Below, in pieces: positions 21,760 through 31,658 of a DNA stretch of 64,000 nt. Positions within the stretch are counted from its first letter, which is position 1, and every line of letters starts with the position of its first letter. Origin of the DNA: Pseudomonas fluorescens (GTDB taxonomy: Bacteria > Pseudomonadota > Gammaproteobacteria > Pseudomonadales > Pseudomonadaceae); NCBI RefSeq assembly GCF_000730425.1, contig NZ_CP008896.1, forward strand, positions 2,976,001-3,040,000, given 5' to 3'. The position numbers and the translations under genes were made by a program. The notes below the pieces were generated by a model that saw only the letters and a program-made list of their open reading frames with translations, made no database searches and was not told where the DNA came from.

Positions 21760-22034
21760 CACAACACCATATGTACGAAACCGGTGGCTCGCAGTTCGCT
21801 GTTGATGTTGTAGAGCTGGTCTTGATCAGTCGCAACGATGTGCAACTGGATCGTGGTGTATTTGCCGGTAGAACTGGATCGCTCATCCACGCGCTGATCG
21901 TTGATCGTTGCGTGCTTGCGCACGATTTCAAGGATCAGGTCTTTACGGCCGACACCGGTATCGCTGATCACCTTGATGGGATAGTCCACCACCGGGAATT
22001 CGATCTTTGGCGCCTTTACTTCTTTATCGGTCAT
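21759..22034 (-). CDS. ybeD: DUF493 family protein YbeD
   Basis: A 91-aa protein ([20 protein letters not shown]) of the DUF493 family with a ferredoxin-like fold, always found beside lipB. The fold resembles ACT-type regulatory domains, so a role in lipoate regulation has been proposed; it is not proven. The start at 22034 gives the family-like N-terminus; the longer frame reads into non-conserved sequence. It overlaps lipB by one base. Confidence 0.88.
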   Translation of the reverse strand: MTDKEVKAPKIEFPVVDYPIKVISDTGVGRKDLILEIVRKHATINDQRVDERSSSTGKYTTIQLHIVATDQDQLYNINSELRATGFVHMVL

Positions 22035-22072
22035 GGCGTAACGGCCTCGTAAGCGGTAAGCCGTGGCGACGG

Positions 22073-22107
22073 GCAAAGCCCCGCGTCGGATCAACGCGGG
22101 GCTTTGC
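22073..22107 (-). terminator. Hairpin after dacC
   Basis: GCAAAGCCCCGCG and CGCGGGGCTTTGC form a perfect 13-bp stem with a nine-base loop, 13 bases past the dacC stop on the reverse strand. No long T-run follows, so it may terminate weakly or protect the dacC 3' end, allowing some read-through to ybeD. Confidence 0.6.
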
Positions 22108-22119
22108 GGGTGCACACAA

Positions 22120-23277
22120 TCAGTTGAACAAGCCGTAGAAGAATAGACGGATGCTATCCCACACGCGGCGGAAGATACCACCTTCCTCAACAGCGTCGAG
22201 GGCGATCAGATCGGCGCTGTGTACGACTTTGTCGTCCAGCTTCACTTCGACTTTACCGATCACATCGCCCTTGGCGATTGGCGCGGTCAGTTGTGGGTTC
22301 ATGGTCATGCTGGCAGCCAGTTTCTTCAACTGGCCTTTAGGCATGGTCAGGGTCAGGTCATCCGCCAGGCCGGCCTTGACTTGACGCTCGGTGCCTTTCC
22401 AGACCGGAGCCTGGGCCAGCTCAGCGCCCTTCTGGTAGAAGGTCTGGGTTTCGAAGAAGCGGAAACCGTAGGTCAGCAGCTTCTGGGTTTCGGCAGCACG
22501 GGCCTGTTCGCTATTGGTGCCGAACACCACGGCGATCAGGCGCTGGCCATCACGCACAGCCGAGGACACCATGCAGTAGCCGGCTTCGTCAGTGTGCCCG
22601 GTTTTCAGGCCATCGACGGTCTTGTCGCGCCACAGCAACAGGTTGCGGTTAGGCTGCTTGATGTTGTTCCAGAAGAATTCTTTCTGGGAGTAGATGGCGT
22701 AGTGCACCGGATCGACGCGAATGATCGCGCGCGCCAGGATCGCCATGTCATGGGCCGACGAGTAGTGGTCTGGGTTCGGCAGGCCGGTCGGGTTCATGAA
22801 GTGACTGTTGGTCATACCCAGGTCAGTCACGGTTTTGTTCATCATGTCGGCGAACGCATCTTCGCTGCCGGCAATGTGCTCGGCCAGGGCGACGCTGGCG
22901 TCGTTGCCGGACTGGATGATGATGCCGTGCAGCAGGTCGCTGACAGTCACCTGGGAGCCGACTTTGATGAACATCCGCGAGCCGCCGGTACGCCAGGCGT
23001 TTTCGCTGACGGTCACCGGATCGTTTTCACCGATCTGGCCGCGACGGATTTCCAGGGTCGCGATGTAGGCGGTCATCAGCTTGGTCAGGCTGGCCGGCGG
23101 AAGGCGCTGGTCACCGTTGTTTTCGACCAGCACGTTGCCGCTGGCGGCATCCATGAGCACGTAGGACTTGGCAGCCAGTTGCGGTGGCGCTGGCATCATT
23201 TCGACGGCCCAGGCAGCAGGCGCGATGATCAGCGGGACAAGCAGGCACAGGCGTTTGGCTAAGGTGGTGATGTTCAT
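22120..23277 (-). CDS. dacC: D-alanyl-D-alanine carboxypeptidase (PBP5/6 type)
   Basis: Periplasmic low-molecular-weight penicillin-binding protein that trims the terminal D-Ala from peptidoglycan stems. The 385-aa protein has a signal peptide, the SxxK motif in PPASLTKLMTAY, the SxN motif in QSGNDASVALAEHI, the KTG motif in GLKTGHTDEAG, a C-terminal beta domain and an amphipathic anchor at the end (VWDSIRLFFYGLFN). It is the PBP5 orthologue at this locus in Pseudomonas, where it is called dacC; dacA is also used. Confidence 0.93.
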   Translation of the reverse strand: MNITTLAKRLCLLVPLIIAPAAWAVEMMPAPPQLAAKSYVLMDAASGNVLVENNGDQRLPPASLTKLMTAYIATLEIRRGQIGENDPVTVSENAWRTGGSRMFIKVGSQVTVSDLLHGIIIQSGNDASVALAEHIAGSEDAFADMMNKTVTDLGMTNSHFMNPTGLPNPDHYSSAHDMAILARAIIRVDPVHYAIYSQKEFFWNNIKQPNRNLLLWRDKTVDGLKTGHTDEAGYCMVSSAVRDGQRLIAVVFGTNSEQARAAETQKLLTYGFRFFETQTFYQKGAELAQAPVWKGTERQVKAGLADDLTLTMPKGQLKKLAASMTMNPQLTAPIAKGDVIGKVEVKLDDKVVHSADLIALDAVEEGGIFRRVWDSIRLFFYGLFN

Positions 23278-23460
23278 CCGTCTCTCGAAATTGCTTATGG
23301 AAACTTGCCCTCGCGGGCAAAACTATTCAGACAGCCCGTTGCCAGGCTGTCGCGTATTCAGTTGCCCGCTCAACCCTTGCCTTCGGGTTTTTATTATTCG
23401 ACGAGCCTGCAACCAGGGCTCCGGCACGCAAGCGCGCCAGCACCCTAGATCCGCTACTGC

Positions 23461-24456
23461 TTATTCGGCGCTGACCAGGCTGGGCTGACCCAGGTTGGCC
23501 AGTCGCACGCTGTTCTGCACCTGGGCAATCTCGCCCGCCGAGCCGATGGGGCCCAGGCGTACCCGATGCAGGGTCTGCTGGTTACGCACGATGGAACTGA
23601 TAAACACTGGCGCGCTGACCATCCCGCTGAGCTTGGACCTTAACAGTTCGGCCGCATCCGGGTTGGCGAAAGCGCCGACTTGCAGGTACTGCCCGCCCGC
23701 TGCACTGCCCGGCGCAGCCTGTGGCACGGCCACGACTGGCGCGGCGTGCTGCTGGGGCGGCGGCGTCCACTGCTCGACCTTGCCCGCCGAAGCGGTGATC
23801 TGCGGTTGTGCGCTTTGTGGTTCGTTGAGCATCAACGGCGCCGGCTTGCCTCGCTGGGCCCAGTACTGGGCCGGGTCAATGCCTTCGACCTTGACCCGCG
23901 CGGTGCCGGACTCGGCATAGCCGAGTTTTTTGGCGGCGGCGTAGGACAAGTCGATGATTCGGTCGGAATAGAACGGACCACGGTCGTTGACCCGCAGGAT
24001 CACCACGCGGTTGTTGTCCAGGTTGGTCACGCGTACGTAGGCCGGCAGCGGCAGGGTCTTGTGCGCCGCGCTCATGCCGTACAGGTCATACACCTCGCCG
24101 TTGGCGGTGTTCTGACCGTGGAACTTGGTGCCGTACCAGGACGCCGTGCCCGACTGCACGTAGTTCTTGGACTCTTGCAGCGGGAAGTAGGTCTTGCCCA
24201 GCACCGTGTAGGGGTTGGCTTTATAGTTGCCGGTATGCAGGGTTGGCGTGGCATCCGGGATACGCGAGACATCGACGTCCCACCACGGCGCGCCGTCCTT
24301 GTGGGCCCGGTTGATATCCAGCCCCGGTTGCGCGCGGACTACCGGGCCACTGGCCTTCTGCGCCGGTGCACGGCTGGTGGAGCAACTGACAACCAGCAAG
24401 GACAATGCGGCCAGCGCCACCAGCTTGAGCGATTTATTGATCGGCGATACCGGCAT
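23461..24456 (-). CDS. rlpA: Septal ring lytic transglycosylase RlpA
   Basis: Outer-membrane lipoprotein that cleaves denuded glycan strands at the septum. The 331-aa protein has lipobox LLVVSC, a double-psi beta-barrel catalytic domain (GTASWYGTKFHGQNTANGE and RVNDRGPF, about residues 105-200) and a C-terminal SPOR domain (GGQYLQVGAFANPDAAELL) that binds denuded glycans. Its ATG overlaps the mltB stop by one base, so it is the last gene of the mrdA-rodA-mltB-rlpA series. Confidence 0.94.
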   Translation of the reverse strand: MPVSPINKSLKLVALAALSLLVVSCSTSRAPAQKASGPVVRAQPGLDINRAHKDGAPWWDVDVSRIPDATPTLHTGNYKANPYTVLGKTYFPLQESKNYVQSGTASWYGTKFHGQNTANGEVYDLYGMSAAHKTLPLPAYVRVTNLDNNRVVILRVNDRGPFYSDRIIDLSYAAAKKLGYAESGTARVKVEGIDPAQYWAQRGKPAPLMLNEPQSAQPQITASAGKVEQWTPPPQQHAAPVVAVPQAAPGSAAGGQYLQVGAFANPDAAELLRSKLSGMVSAPVFISSIVRNQQTLHRVRLGPIGSAGEIAQVQNSVRLANLGQPSLVSAE

Positions 24457-25472
24457 TACTTGACGCCCCGTGCTTGAACCAGCATGTCTGACAGCTGATG
24501 CACGGCCATGGCGTACATCACACTGCGGTTATAACGCGTGATTGCGTAGAAATTCTTCAGGCCCATCCAATATTCCGGACCGTCTGCACCTTCCAGGCGG
24601 AAGGCAGTAACCGGCATATCATCGCGCAGCGCATCATGACTTGACCAGCCCAGCGCCCGCAACTCCCCGACGGTTTTCACCGGTTCTATGCCCTGGGTCA
24701 AGCCCTCATCGGCGCGATCGCCCGTGACATCGGCACGGATCACCACCGGCTCGCCAGCAACCCAGCCATGGCGCTTGAAGTAGCTGGCAACGCTGCCGAT
24801 GGCATCGTCGGGGTTGCTCCAGATATTGATATGGCCGTCACCGTCAAAATCCACGGCATAGGCGCGAAAGCTGCTGGGCATGAACTGCGGCAGCCCCATG
24901 GCCCCGGCGTAGGAGCCTTTGAGGGTCAGCGGGTCGACCTGTTCTTCACGGGTCAGCAGCAGGAACTCACGCAGTTCCTTGCGGAAGAATTCGGCGCGGG
25001 GCGGATAATCGAAGCCCAGGGTCGACAAGGCGTCGATCACCCGGAAACTGCCGGTATTGCGCCCGTAAAAGGTTTCAACGCCGATGATCGACACAATCAC
25101 CTGGGCCGGCACGCCATATTCCTGCTCGGCGCGGGCCAACACGGCCTCGTGCTGCCGCCAGAAATCCACGCCTCGCGCCACCCGGGCGTCGGTGAGGAAC
25201 ATCGGGCGATATTCCTTCCACTGCTTGACGCGCTCGGCAGGCCGGGAGATGGCGTCGAGGATCGACTGCTTGCGCTGGGCCTCGCGGAACACGCCCATCA
25301 GTTGTTCGCCGGCGAAACCATAGTCACGCGTCATCTCACCGACAAATTCGGCGACCTGGGGCGAGCCGTCGTAATCGCCGGCCAAGGCTTGCTGTGAAAC
25401 GCCAAAGGCGCCCAACAGGCCCAGACAGGACGCATACCGAGCAGCCCAGCCGCGCATTGATTGCATTGACAT
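24456..25472 (-). CDS. mltB: Lytic transglycosylase MltB/SltB1
   Basis: Soluble or membrane-bound transglycosylase of 338 aa with a signal peptide ending around QQALA and the SLT_2 fold: catalytic Glu in VSIIGVETFYGRNTGSF, AGAMGLPQFMPSSF and DFDGDGHINIW. No peptidoglycan-binding module is present, unlike the paralogue at 17.7 kb. AAGGTGAAG lies right before the ATG at 25472, deciding the start over ATGs downstream. It is coupled to rlpA and 11 bases after rodA. Confidence 0.92.
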   Translation of the reverse strand: MSMQSMRGWAARYASCLGLLGAFGVSQQALAGDYDGSPQVAEFVGEMTRDYGFAGEQLMGVFREAQRKQSILDAISRPAERVKQWKEYRPMFLTDARVARGVDFWRQHEAVLARAEQEYGVPAQVIVSIIGVETFYGRNTGSFRVIDALSTLGFDYPPRAEFFRKELREFLLLTREEQVDPLTLKGSYAGAMGLPQFMPSSFRAYAVDFDGDGHINIWSNPDDAIGSVASYFKRHGWVAGEPVVIRADVTGDRADEGLTQGIEPVKTVGELRALGWSSHDALRDDMPVTAFRLEGADGPEYWMGLKNFYAITRYNRSVMYAMAVHQLSDMLVQARGVK

Positions 25473-25483
25473 CTTCACCTTAT

Positions 25484-26629
25484 TCAAACCTGTGCGATCC
25501 ACTTGCGATGGGTATGGATCGACATCAAAACCCCAAACGCTGACAGTAATGTCACCAGCGAAGTTCCGCCGTAGCTAATGAACGGCAACGGCACCCCAAC
25601 CACCGGCAGCAGGCCACTGACCATACCGATGTTGACGAAAACGTAAACAAAAAAAGTCATTGTCAGCGCACCGGCGAGCAATTTGCCGAACAGCGTCTGC
25701 GCTTGTGCGGTAATCACCAGGCCACGCCCGATCAACAGCAAGTAGATCAGCAGCAGTGCGCAGATGCCCACCAGGCCGAACTCCTCGCCCATCACCGCAA
25801 TAATAAAGTCGGTGTGGCTTTCCGGCAGAAAGTCCAGGTGCGACTGGGTGCCCAGCAACCAGCCCTTGCCAAACACGCCGCCGGAACCGATGGCGGCCTT
25901 GGACTGGATGATATTCCACCCGGTGCCCAGCGGATCGCTCTCGGGGTCGAGGAAGGTCAGGACCCGCTGCTTCTGATAATCGTGCATGAAGAAGAACCAC
26001 ATGGCGACAGCCACCGGCACGGTCGCCACCAGCACACTGACAATCCAGCGCCAGCGCAGGCCGCCCATGAACAGCACGAATGCACCGCCGGCAAGGATCA
26101 GCAGGCCGGTGCCGAGGTCCGGTTGGCGCACGATCAGAATGAACGGAATGCCGATCAGGATCAGGCTGATCCCCACGTGCTTGAGCTGCGGCGGCAAGGT
26201 GCGCTTGGCCAGGTACCAGGCGATGGTGGCCGGCATCAGGATCTTCATGAATTCCGACGGCTGGAAGCGAATCACGCCGGGAATATTGATCCAGCGGGTG
26301 GCGCCCATGGCGTTATGCCCCATGACATCCACCACCACCAGCAGCAGCACCCCGGCGACATACCCCAGCGGCACCCAGCGCGCCATGAAGCGCGGCTCCA
26401 ACTGGGCGATGACGACCATCGACAACAGGCCCAGGCCGAACGACGACGCCTGCTTGATCAACAGGTCCCAGTTCTTGCCGCTGGCCGAGTACAGGACGAA
26501 CAGGCTGCCGGCCGCCAGGGTCAGCAGCAGGATCAGCAAAGGGCCATCAATGTGCATGCGCTGCAACAAGGTGGCGCGGCGACGCATCACATCTTCACTG
26601 GAGAGGATGCGGTCAAAGTTACTCTTCAC
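25484..26629 (-). CDS. rodA: Rod-shape glycosyltransferase RodA
   Basis: SEDS-family membrane peptidoglycan polymerase of the elongasome, acting with PBP2. The 381-aa protein has about ten membrane segments and the family motifs WINIPGVIRFQPSEFMKI and PFISYGGTSLVTLL. The GTG at 26629 is chosen because GGAGG lies nine bases upstream; an ATG at 26587 would give a 367-aa protein and cannot be excluded. The start lies inside the end of mrdA, so the two partners are translationally coupled. Confidence 0.93.
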   Translation of the reverse strand: MKSNFDRILSSEDVMRRRATLLQRMHIDGPLLILLLTLAAGSLFVLYSASGKNWDLLIKQASSFGLGLLSMVVIAQLEPRFMARWVPLGYVAGVLLLVVVDVMGHNAMGATRWINIPGVIRFQPSEFMKILMPATIAWYLAKRTLPPQLKHVGISLILIGIPFILIVRQPDLGTGLLILAGGAFVLFMGGLRWRWIVSVLVATVPVAVAMWFFFMHDYQKQRVLTFLDPESDPLGTGWNIIQSKAAIGSGGVFGKGWLLGTQSHLDFLPESHTDFIIAVMGEEFGLVGICALLLIYLLLIGRGLVITAQAQTLFGKLLAGALTMTFFVYVFVNIGMVSGLLPVVGVPLPFISYGGTSLVTLLSAFGVLMSIHTHRKWIAQV

Positions 26630-28514
26630 GGGCCGTAGCCTCCGCGCTTGAAGGGTTGGCAAACTCAGGCCTGAGCTTGCCGTCCTGGCCCAGCAACCAC
26701 GCGTCCATGATCTGGCGCACCACCGGGGCGGCCACGCCGGAGCCGGACTCGCCGTTCTCGACCATCACCGCCACGGTGATTTTCGGGTTGTCGGCCGGGG
26801 CAAAACCGACGAACAAGGCGTGGTCGCGATGGCGCTCCTGAACCTTGGAGCGATCGTACTTCTCACCCTGCTTGATGGCCACCACCTGGGCGGTACCGCT
26901 CTTGCCGGCAATCCGGTACTGCGCGCCAACGGCCGCCTTGCGCGCCGTGCCTCGCGCACCGTGCATCACTTGTTGCATGCCGCGGTTGACCTTGGCCCAG
27001 TCAGACGGGTCACGCAGGATGATGTCCGGGATCGGATTTTCGTCCACCGGCTTTTCACCCTCGATGGTCTTGGCCAGGTGCGGTCGAATCCATTTACCCT
27101 TGCTGGCCACCAGTGCCGTGGCCTGGGCCAGTTGCAAGGGCGTGGCCTGCATGTAGCCCTGGCCGATCCCCAGGATCAGGGTTTCGCCCGGGAACCAGGC
27201 CTGACGGCGCGTGGCGCGCTTCCACTCTCGGGAAGGCATCAGGCCCGGGGATTCCTCAAACATGTCCAGGGACACTTTCTGGCCCAGGCCAAACTTGCCC
27301 ATGTAGGCCGACAGGCGATCAATCCCCAGCTTGTGGGCCAGGTCATAGAAGTAGGTGTCGTTGGAACGCATGATCGCTGTATCCAGGTCCACATAGCCGT
27401 CGCCGGTACGGTTCCAGTTACGGTACTTGTGATCGTAGTTGGGCAGCATGTAGTAACCCGGATCGTAGACCCGGCTGGAAGCGGTAACGACACCGGCATC
27501 CAGGCCGGCAATCGCCACTGCTGGCTTGATGGTCGAACCCGGCGGGTAAAGACCGCGCAGCACCCGGTTGAACAGCGGTCGGTCAATGGAGTCGCGCAAC
27601 TCGGCATACGCCTTGAAGCTGATCCCAGTGACAAAAGGATTAGGGTCAAAACTCGGCTGGCTGACCATGGCCAGTACCTCACCGGTGTTCGGATCCAGCG
27701 CAACCACCGCGCCACGACGGCCGCCAAGGGCCATTTCCGCCGCTTCCTGCAGCTTGATATCCAGGCTCAGGACGATGTCCTTGCCGGGAATCGGGTCGGT
27801 ACGCTTGAGCACACGCAGCACCCGGCCACGGGCGTTGGTCTCAACCTCTTCGTACCCTACCTGACCGAGCAGCTCCGACTCGTAGAAACGTTCGATACCC
27901 GTCTTGCCGATATGATGCGTGCCCCTGTACTTCACTGGATCGAGGGATTTCTGCTCTTTTTCGTTGATCCGCCCCATATACCCGACCGAGTGGGCAAAGT
28001 GCGCTCCCTGCGGATAATGGCGGACCAATTGCGCCACCACTTCCACGCCCGGCAGGCGGAACTGGTTCACTGCGATCCTGGCGATCTGCTCTTCGGTCAG
28101 CTCAAACAGGATCGGCACCGGCTCAAACGGTCGGCGCCCCTGTTTCATGCGCTTTTCGAAAACAGCCCGATCTTCGGGGGGCAGTTGCAGAACGTCGACG
28201 ATCACATCGAGAGTCTGCCGCCAATCACCGGAACGCTCCCGGGTCATGCTCAGGCTGAAGCTGGGCCGGTTATCCGCGATCACCACACCATTGCGGTCGA
28301 AAATCAGGCCACGGGTCGGCGGAATCGACTGCATATGCACCCGGTTGTTTTCTGACAATGTGGAGTGATATTCGTACTGGATCACCTGCAGGTAGTACAG
28401 GCGGACAATCAATACGCACATCAGCGTCACCACTGCGATCGCGCCAAAGATCACGCGCGCGCGTACAAGACGTGCGTCTTTCTCGTGGTCCTTGATGCGG
28501 ATCGGCTGGGTCAT
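26619..28514 (-). CDS. mrdA: Penicillin-binding protein 2 (MrdA)
   Basis: Elongation-specific class B transpeptidase, called pbpA in P. aeruginosa. The 631-aa protein has one N-terminal membrane segment (about residues 22-45), a PBP dimerisation domain, and the transpeptidase domain with SxxK in PPGSTIKPAVAI, SxN in RSNDTYFYDL and KSGT in AGKSGTAQVV. It is 15 bases after rlmH and overlaps rodA. Confidence 0.96.
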   Translation of the reverse strand: MTQPIRIKDHEKDARLVRARVIFGAIAVVTLMCVLIVRLYYLQVIQYEYHSTLSENNRVHMQSIPPTRGLIFDRNGVVIADNRPSFSLSMTRERSGDWRQTLDVIVDVLQLPPEDRAVFEKRMKQGRRPFEPVPILFELTEEQIARIAVNQFRLPGVEVVAQLVRHYPQGAHFAHSVGYMGRINEKEQKSLDPVKYRGTHHIGKTGIERFYESELLGQVGYEEVETNARGRVLRVLKRTDPIPGKDIVLSLDIKLQEAAEMALGGRRGAVVALDPNTGEVLAMVSQPSFDPNPFVTGISFKAYAELRDSIDRPLFNRVLRGLYPPGSTIKPAVAIAGLDAGVVTASSRVYDPGYYMLPNYDHKYRNWNRTGDGYVDLDTAIMRSNDTYFYDLAHKLGIDRLSAYMGKFGLGQKVSLDMFEESPGLMPSREWKRATRRQAWFPGETLILGIGQGYMQATPLQLAQATALVASKGKWIRPHLAKTIEGEKPVDENPIPDIILRDPSDWAKVNRGMQQVMHGARGTARKAAVGAQYRIAGKSGTAQVVAIKQGEKYDRSKVQERHRDHALFVGFAPADNPKITVAVMVENGESGSGVAAPVVRQIMDAWLLGQDGKLRPEFANPSSAEATAREE

Positions 28515-28529
28515 CAGGCAGGGCGCAGA

Positions 28530-28997
28530 CTATTTGTGGTAAGGGTGCCCGGACAGGACTGTCCAGGCGCGATACAGCTGTTCACCAATCAGGATCCGCA
28601 CCAGCGGATGGGGCAACGTCAGGGGCGACAGCGACCAGCGCTGGTCGGCCCGCGCGCAGACTTCCGGCGCCAGCCCCTCGGGGCCGCCGACCATGAAGTT
28701 GACGGTGCGCGAATCCAGGCGCCAGCGATCCAGTTCCACCGCCAACTGTTCGGTGCTCCAGGGCTTGCCGTGCACCTCAAGGGTGACGATGCGCTCGTTG
28801 GGACCGACCTTGGCCAGCATCGCCTCGCCTTCCTGACGGATAAAGCGCGCCACATCGGCGTTCTTGCCCCGGGTGTTGAGCGGTATTTCCACCAGTTCCA
28901 GCGCCAGCTCGGATGGCAGACGCTTGGCATACTCATGCCAGCCTTCTTCCACCCACTTGGGCATGCGTGAACCGACAGCAATCAGACGCAGGCGCAC
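28530..28997 (-). CDS. rlmH: 23S rRNA pseudouridine-1915 N3-methyltransferase RlmH
   Basis: SPOUT-fold methyltransferase that modifies pseudouridine 1915 of assembled 70S ribosomes. The 155-aa protein begins [19 protein letters not shown], has the knotted-fold motif [13 protein letters not shown] and ends [20 protein letters not shown], all characteristic. It is nine bases after rsfS, another ribosome factor. Confidence 0.96.
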   Translation of the reverse strand: MRLRLIAVGSRMPKWVEEGWHEYAKRLPSELALELVEIPLNTRGKNADVARFIRQEGEAMLAKVGPNERIVTLEVHGKPWSTEQLAVELDRWRLDSRTVNFMVGGPEGLAPEVCARADQRWSLSPLTLPHPLVRILIGEQLYRAWTVLSGHPYHK

Positions 28998-29006
28998 AGC
29001 CGTTCC

Positions 29007-29501
29007 TTATTCCTGGTCTTTGTTGAGCTTGTCGAAGTGCGCGTGGCCGACTTCAGGGCTGTGGTGCTTGCCATCGGCAGCACGGCTCTGCTCGGCACCT
29101 TTCCACAGGCGCTCCAGGTCGTAGAACTGGCGGGCGTTGCTGGTCATCATGTGTACGATCACGGTGTCCAGGTCAGCCAGCACCCAGTCGCTGTCGCCCT
29201 TGCCTTCTTCACCCAATGGCTTGACGCCCTGGGCTTTGACGGCTTCGCGAACCTTGTCCAGCATCGCGCCGATCTGGCGGTTGGAAGTACCGGTGGCGAT
29301 GATCATGAAGTCGGTGATGCTTTGCTTGTCACGCACGTCCAGGACCTGGATGTCCTGGGCCTTCACGTCTTCCAGGGCGGCGACGGCCAGCGCTACCAGC
29401 GCTTCACCCTCAGGAGCCGGGACCAGCAAGGCTTCCACCGGCAGCGGTGCGCTCTTGAATGTGCCTTTGCGTTTAACTTTGCTTACGTCTTTGTTCGTCA
29501 T
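29007..29501 (-). CDS. rsfS: Ribosome silencing factor RsfS
   Basis: Binds ribosomal protein uL14 and blocks subunit joining in stationary phase or starvation. The RsfS domain covers the C-terminal two thirds of the 164 aa (ALEDVKAQDIQVLDVRDKQS, IATGTSNRQIGAML, WVLADLDTVIVHMM). A basic N-terminal extension of about 35 residues (MTNKDVSKVKRKGTFKS) precedes it. An internal start would shorten the protein but none has a better ribosome site. Confidence 0.92.
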   Translation of the reverse strand: MTNKDVSKVKRKGTFKSAPLPVEALLVPAPEGEALVALAVAALEDVKAQDIQVLDVRDKQSITDFMIIATGTSNRQIGAMLDKVREAVKAQGVKPLGEEGKGDSDWVLADLDTVIVHMMTSNARQFYDLERLWKGAEQSRAADGKHHSPEVGHAHFDKLNKDQE

Positions 29502-29571
29502 ATAAAACTCGCTTTGCTCATTAGTTCGGGCGCTTCAATACACGACTATTCGTGCCTTCAAGCGCGCCTTT

Positions 29572-30216
29572 TCAGTTCGACGCACGGTAAAGCCCGTGCG
29601 CATCGATGTAGGCCAGGACCGCGTCAGGCACCAGGAAACGTACCGACTTACCGCTGGCCAGCAGTTGACGGATCTGGGTGGCCGACACCGCAAGCGGGGT
29701 CTGCCAGACGAATGCAATATTCCCGCTCGGCCCGGTCAGGGCCTGCGGGTCACTTACCGACCGCGCCGCCAACAGGTTGCGCAAGGCATCCGGCGGTTCG
29801 CTGTCGGCATCCGGGCGTTGCAAAACCAGGATGTGGCAATGCTGGAGCAACTCTTCCCAGCGATGCCAAGTGGGCAGTGCGCAAAATGCGTCCCAGCCCA
29901 AAAGCAGAAACAACTGGTCATCGGCGGCCAGCTCGGCCCGCGTCTGTTCCAGGGTGTCGATAGTGTAGGACGGTTTGTCGCGCTTGAGCTCCCGGTCGTC
30001 CACCACCAACGGGGCAATCCCGGCTACCGCGCACTGCACCATCGCCAGGCGCTCCTGCGCGCTGACCTGCGGCATGTCCCGGTGCGGCGGCCTGGCATTG
30101 GGGATCAGCCGCAGCTCTTCCAGCCCAAGGGTATCCGCCACTTCCAGGGCACTGCGCAAATGGCCGATGTGCACGGGGTCGAAGGTACCGCCGAGCAGCC
30201 CGATGCGTTTACCCAT
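29572..30216 (-). CDS. nadD: Nicotinate-nucleotide adenylyltransferase NadD
   Basis: Forms deamido-NAD from nicotinate mononucleotide and ATP. The 214-aa protein has the nucleotidyltransferase motif [15 protein letters not shown] and the C-terminal [12 protein letters not shown] (ISSTxIR type). ATG at 30216 shares one base with the proA stop (TGATG), so the two are coupled. Seventy bases separate it from rsfS. Confidence 0.96.
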   Translation of the reverse strand: MGKRIGLLGGTFDPVHIGHLRSALEVADTLGLEELRLIPNARPPHRDMPQVSAQERLAMVQCAVAGIAPLVVDDRELKRDKPSYTIDTLEQTRAELAADDQLFLLLGWDAFCALPTWHRWEELLQHCHILVLQRPDADSEPPDALRNLLAARSVSDPQALTGPSGNIAFVWQTPLAVSATQIRQLLASGKSVRFLVPDAVLAYIDAHGLYRASN

Positions 30217-31481
30217 CAAGTGCGCACATGACCGTCACCAAAGACCACGTACTTCTCGCTGGTCAGGCCCTCCAGGCCAACCGGGCCACGGGCATGCAGC
30301 TTATCGGTGGAAATCCCGATTTCCGCTCCCAGGCCATACTCGAAGCCGTCGGCAAAACGTGTCGAGGCGTTGATCATCACCGAAGCGGAGTCCACCTCGT
30401 TGAGGAAACGCCGGGCATCGCTGAAATGCTCGGAAACAATGGCATCAGTGTGCTTGGAGCCGTAGGTGTTGATGTGTTCGATGGCCTGGTCCAGATCATC
30501 GACGATACGAATCGACAGGATCGGCGCCGTGTACTCGGTATACCAATCCTGCTCGGTGGCTTCGATCACATCGCTGCCCAGCAGTGCCCGGGTGCGCTCA
30601 CAACCACGCAGCTCCACGCCCTTGTCACGGTAGATCGCAGCCAGCGGCGGCAACACGCGCTCGGCAATGCCGGCGTGGACCAACAGGGTCTCCATGGTGT
30701 TGCACGGCGCATAGCGGTGGGTCTTGGCGTTGTCGGCAATGCGGATCGCCTTGTCGAGATCGGCCGCCACATCGATAAACACATGGCAGACGCCATCCAG
30801 GTGCTTGATCACCGGCACCTTGGCATCACGGCTGACGCGCTCGATCAGGCTCTTGCCACCACGTGGCACGATCACGTCGACGAACTCCGGCATGGTAATC
30901 AGCGCACCGACGGCGGCGCGGTCGGTGGTTTCCACCACTTGCACCACTTCGGCCGGCAACTCGGCCAGGGCCAGGCCTTGCTGGATGCAAGCGGCGATGG
31001 CGCGGTTGGAATTGATGGCCTCGGAGCCGCCGCGCAGGATAGTGGCGTTGCCAGACTTCAGGCACAGGCTCGCGGCGTCGATGGTCACGTTCGGGCGCGA
31101 CTCGTAGATGATGCCGATCACACCCAGGGGCACTCGCATCTTGCCGACCTGGATCCCCGACGGCAGGTAGCGCATGTCGCGGATTTCACCGATGGGGTCA
31201 GGCAGCTTGGCCACCTGGCGCAGGCCTTCGATCATGTCATCGATGCGTGCCGGCGTCAGCGCCAGGCGATCCAGCAATGCCGGCTCCAGACCATTGGCCC
31301 GACCGCTGGCCAGGTCCTGCTCGTTGGCAGCAGTCAGCTCGGAGCGCGAGGCATCCAGAGCATCGGCGGCCGCCAGCAACGCACGGTTCTTCTGTGCGGT
31401 GCTCGCACGGGCGATCAACCGCGAGGCCTGACGGGCAGCGCGACCCAGGCGGGTCATGTAGTCAAGAACGGACTCAGTCAT
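30216..31481 (-). CDS. proA: Glutamate-5-semialdehyde dehydrogenase ProA
   Basis: NADPH-dependent reductase of gamma-glutamyl phosphate in proline synthesis. The 421-aa protein shows [34 protein letters not shown] and the catalytic Cys in [13 protein letters not shown]. The ATG at 31481 ([13 protein letters not shown]) matches the family; the longer frame is rejected. First gene of the proA-nadD-rsfS-rlmH-mrdA-rodA-mltB-rlpA series, conserved in Pseudomonas. Confidence 0.96.
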   Translation of the reverse strand: MTESVLDYMTRLGRAARQASRLIARASTAQKNRALLAAADALDASRSELTAANEQDLASGRANGLEPALLDRLALTPARIDDMIEGLRQVAKLPDPIGEIRDMRYLPSGIQVGKMRVPLGVIGIIYESRPNVTIDAASLCLKSGNATILRGGSEAINSNRAIAACIQQGLALAELPAEVVQVVETTDRAAVGALITMPEFVDVIVPRGGKSLIERVSRDAKVPVIKHLDGVCHVFIDVAADLDKAIRIADNAKTHRYAPCNTMETLLVHAGIAERVLPPLAAIYRDKGVELRGCERTRALLGSDVIEATEQDWYTEYTAPILSIRIVDDLDQAIEHINTYGSKHTDAIVSEHFSDARRFLNEVDSASVMINASTRFADGFEYGLGAEIGISTDKLHARGPVGLEGLTSEKYVVFGDGHVRT

Positions 31482-31658
31482 GGTCTGGTGGGGTCTTGGC
31501 AAAGAGGAAAGCGGCAGATTATAGCTGTCGCGCCGTCCTACGGACAGCGGTGAGGGGCGGATGGTCGAAATGAACTGTAAAAATGCGACGTTCAGCGGTG
31601 ATTAAGCCTGGAGTTGATATCATCCTGTCACATTTGACCTGTGCAACCGTCCATCGTC

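Noticed and set aside
23278..23460. Terminator in the gap between dacC and rlpA
   Set aside because: The AACCC/GGGTT stem followed by T is on the forward strand, where no gene ends; it is in the wrong direction for rlpA.
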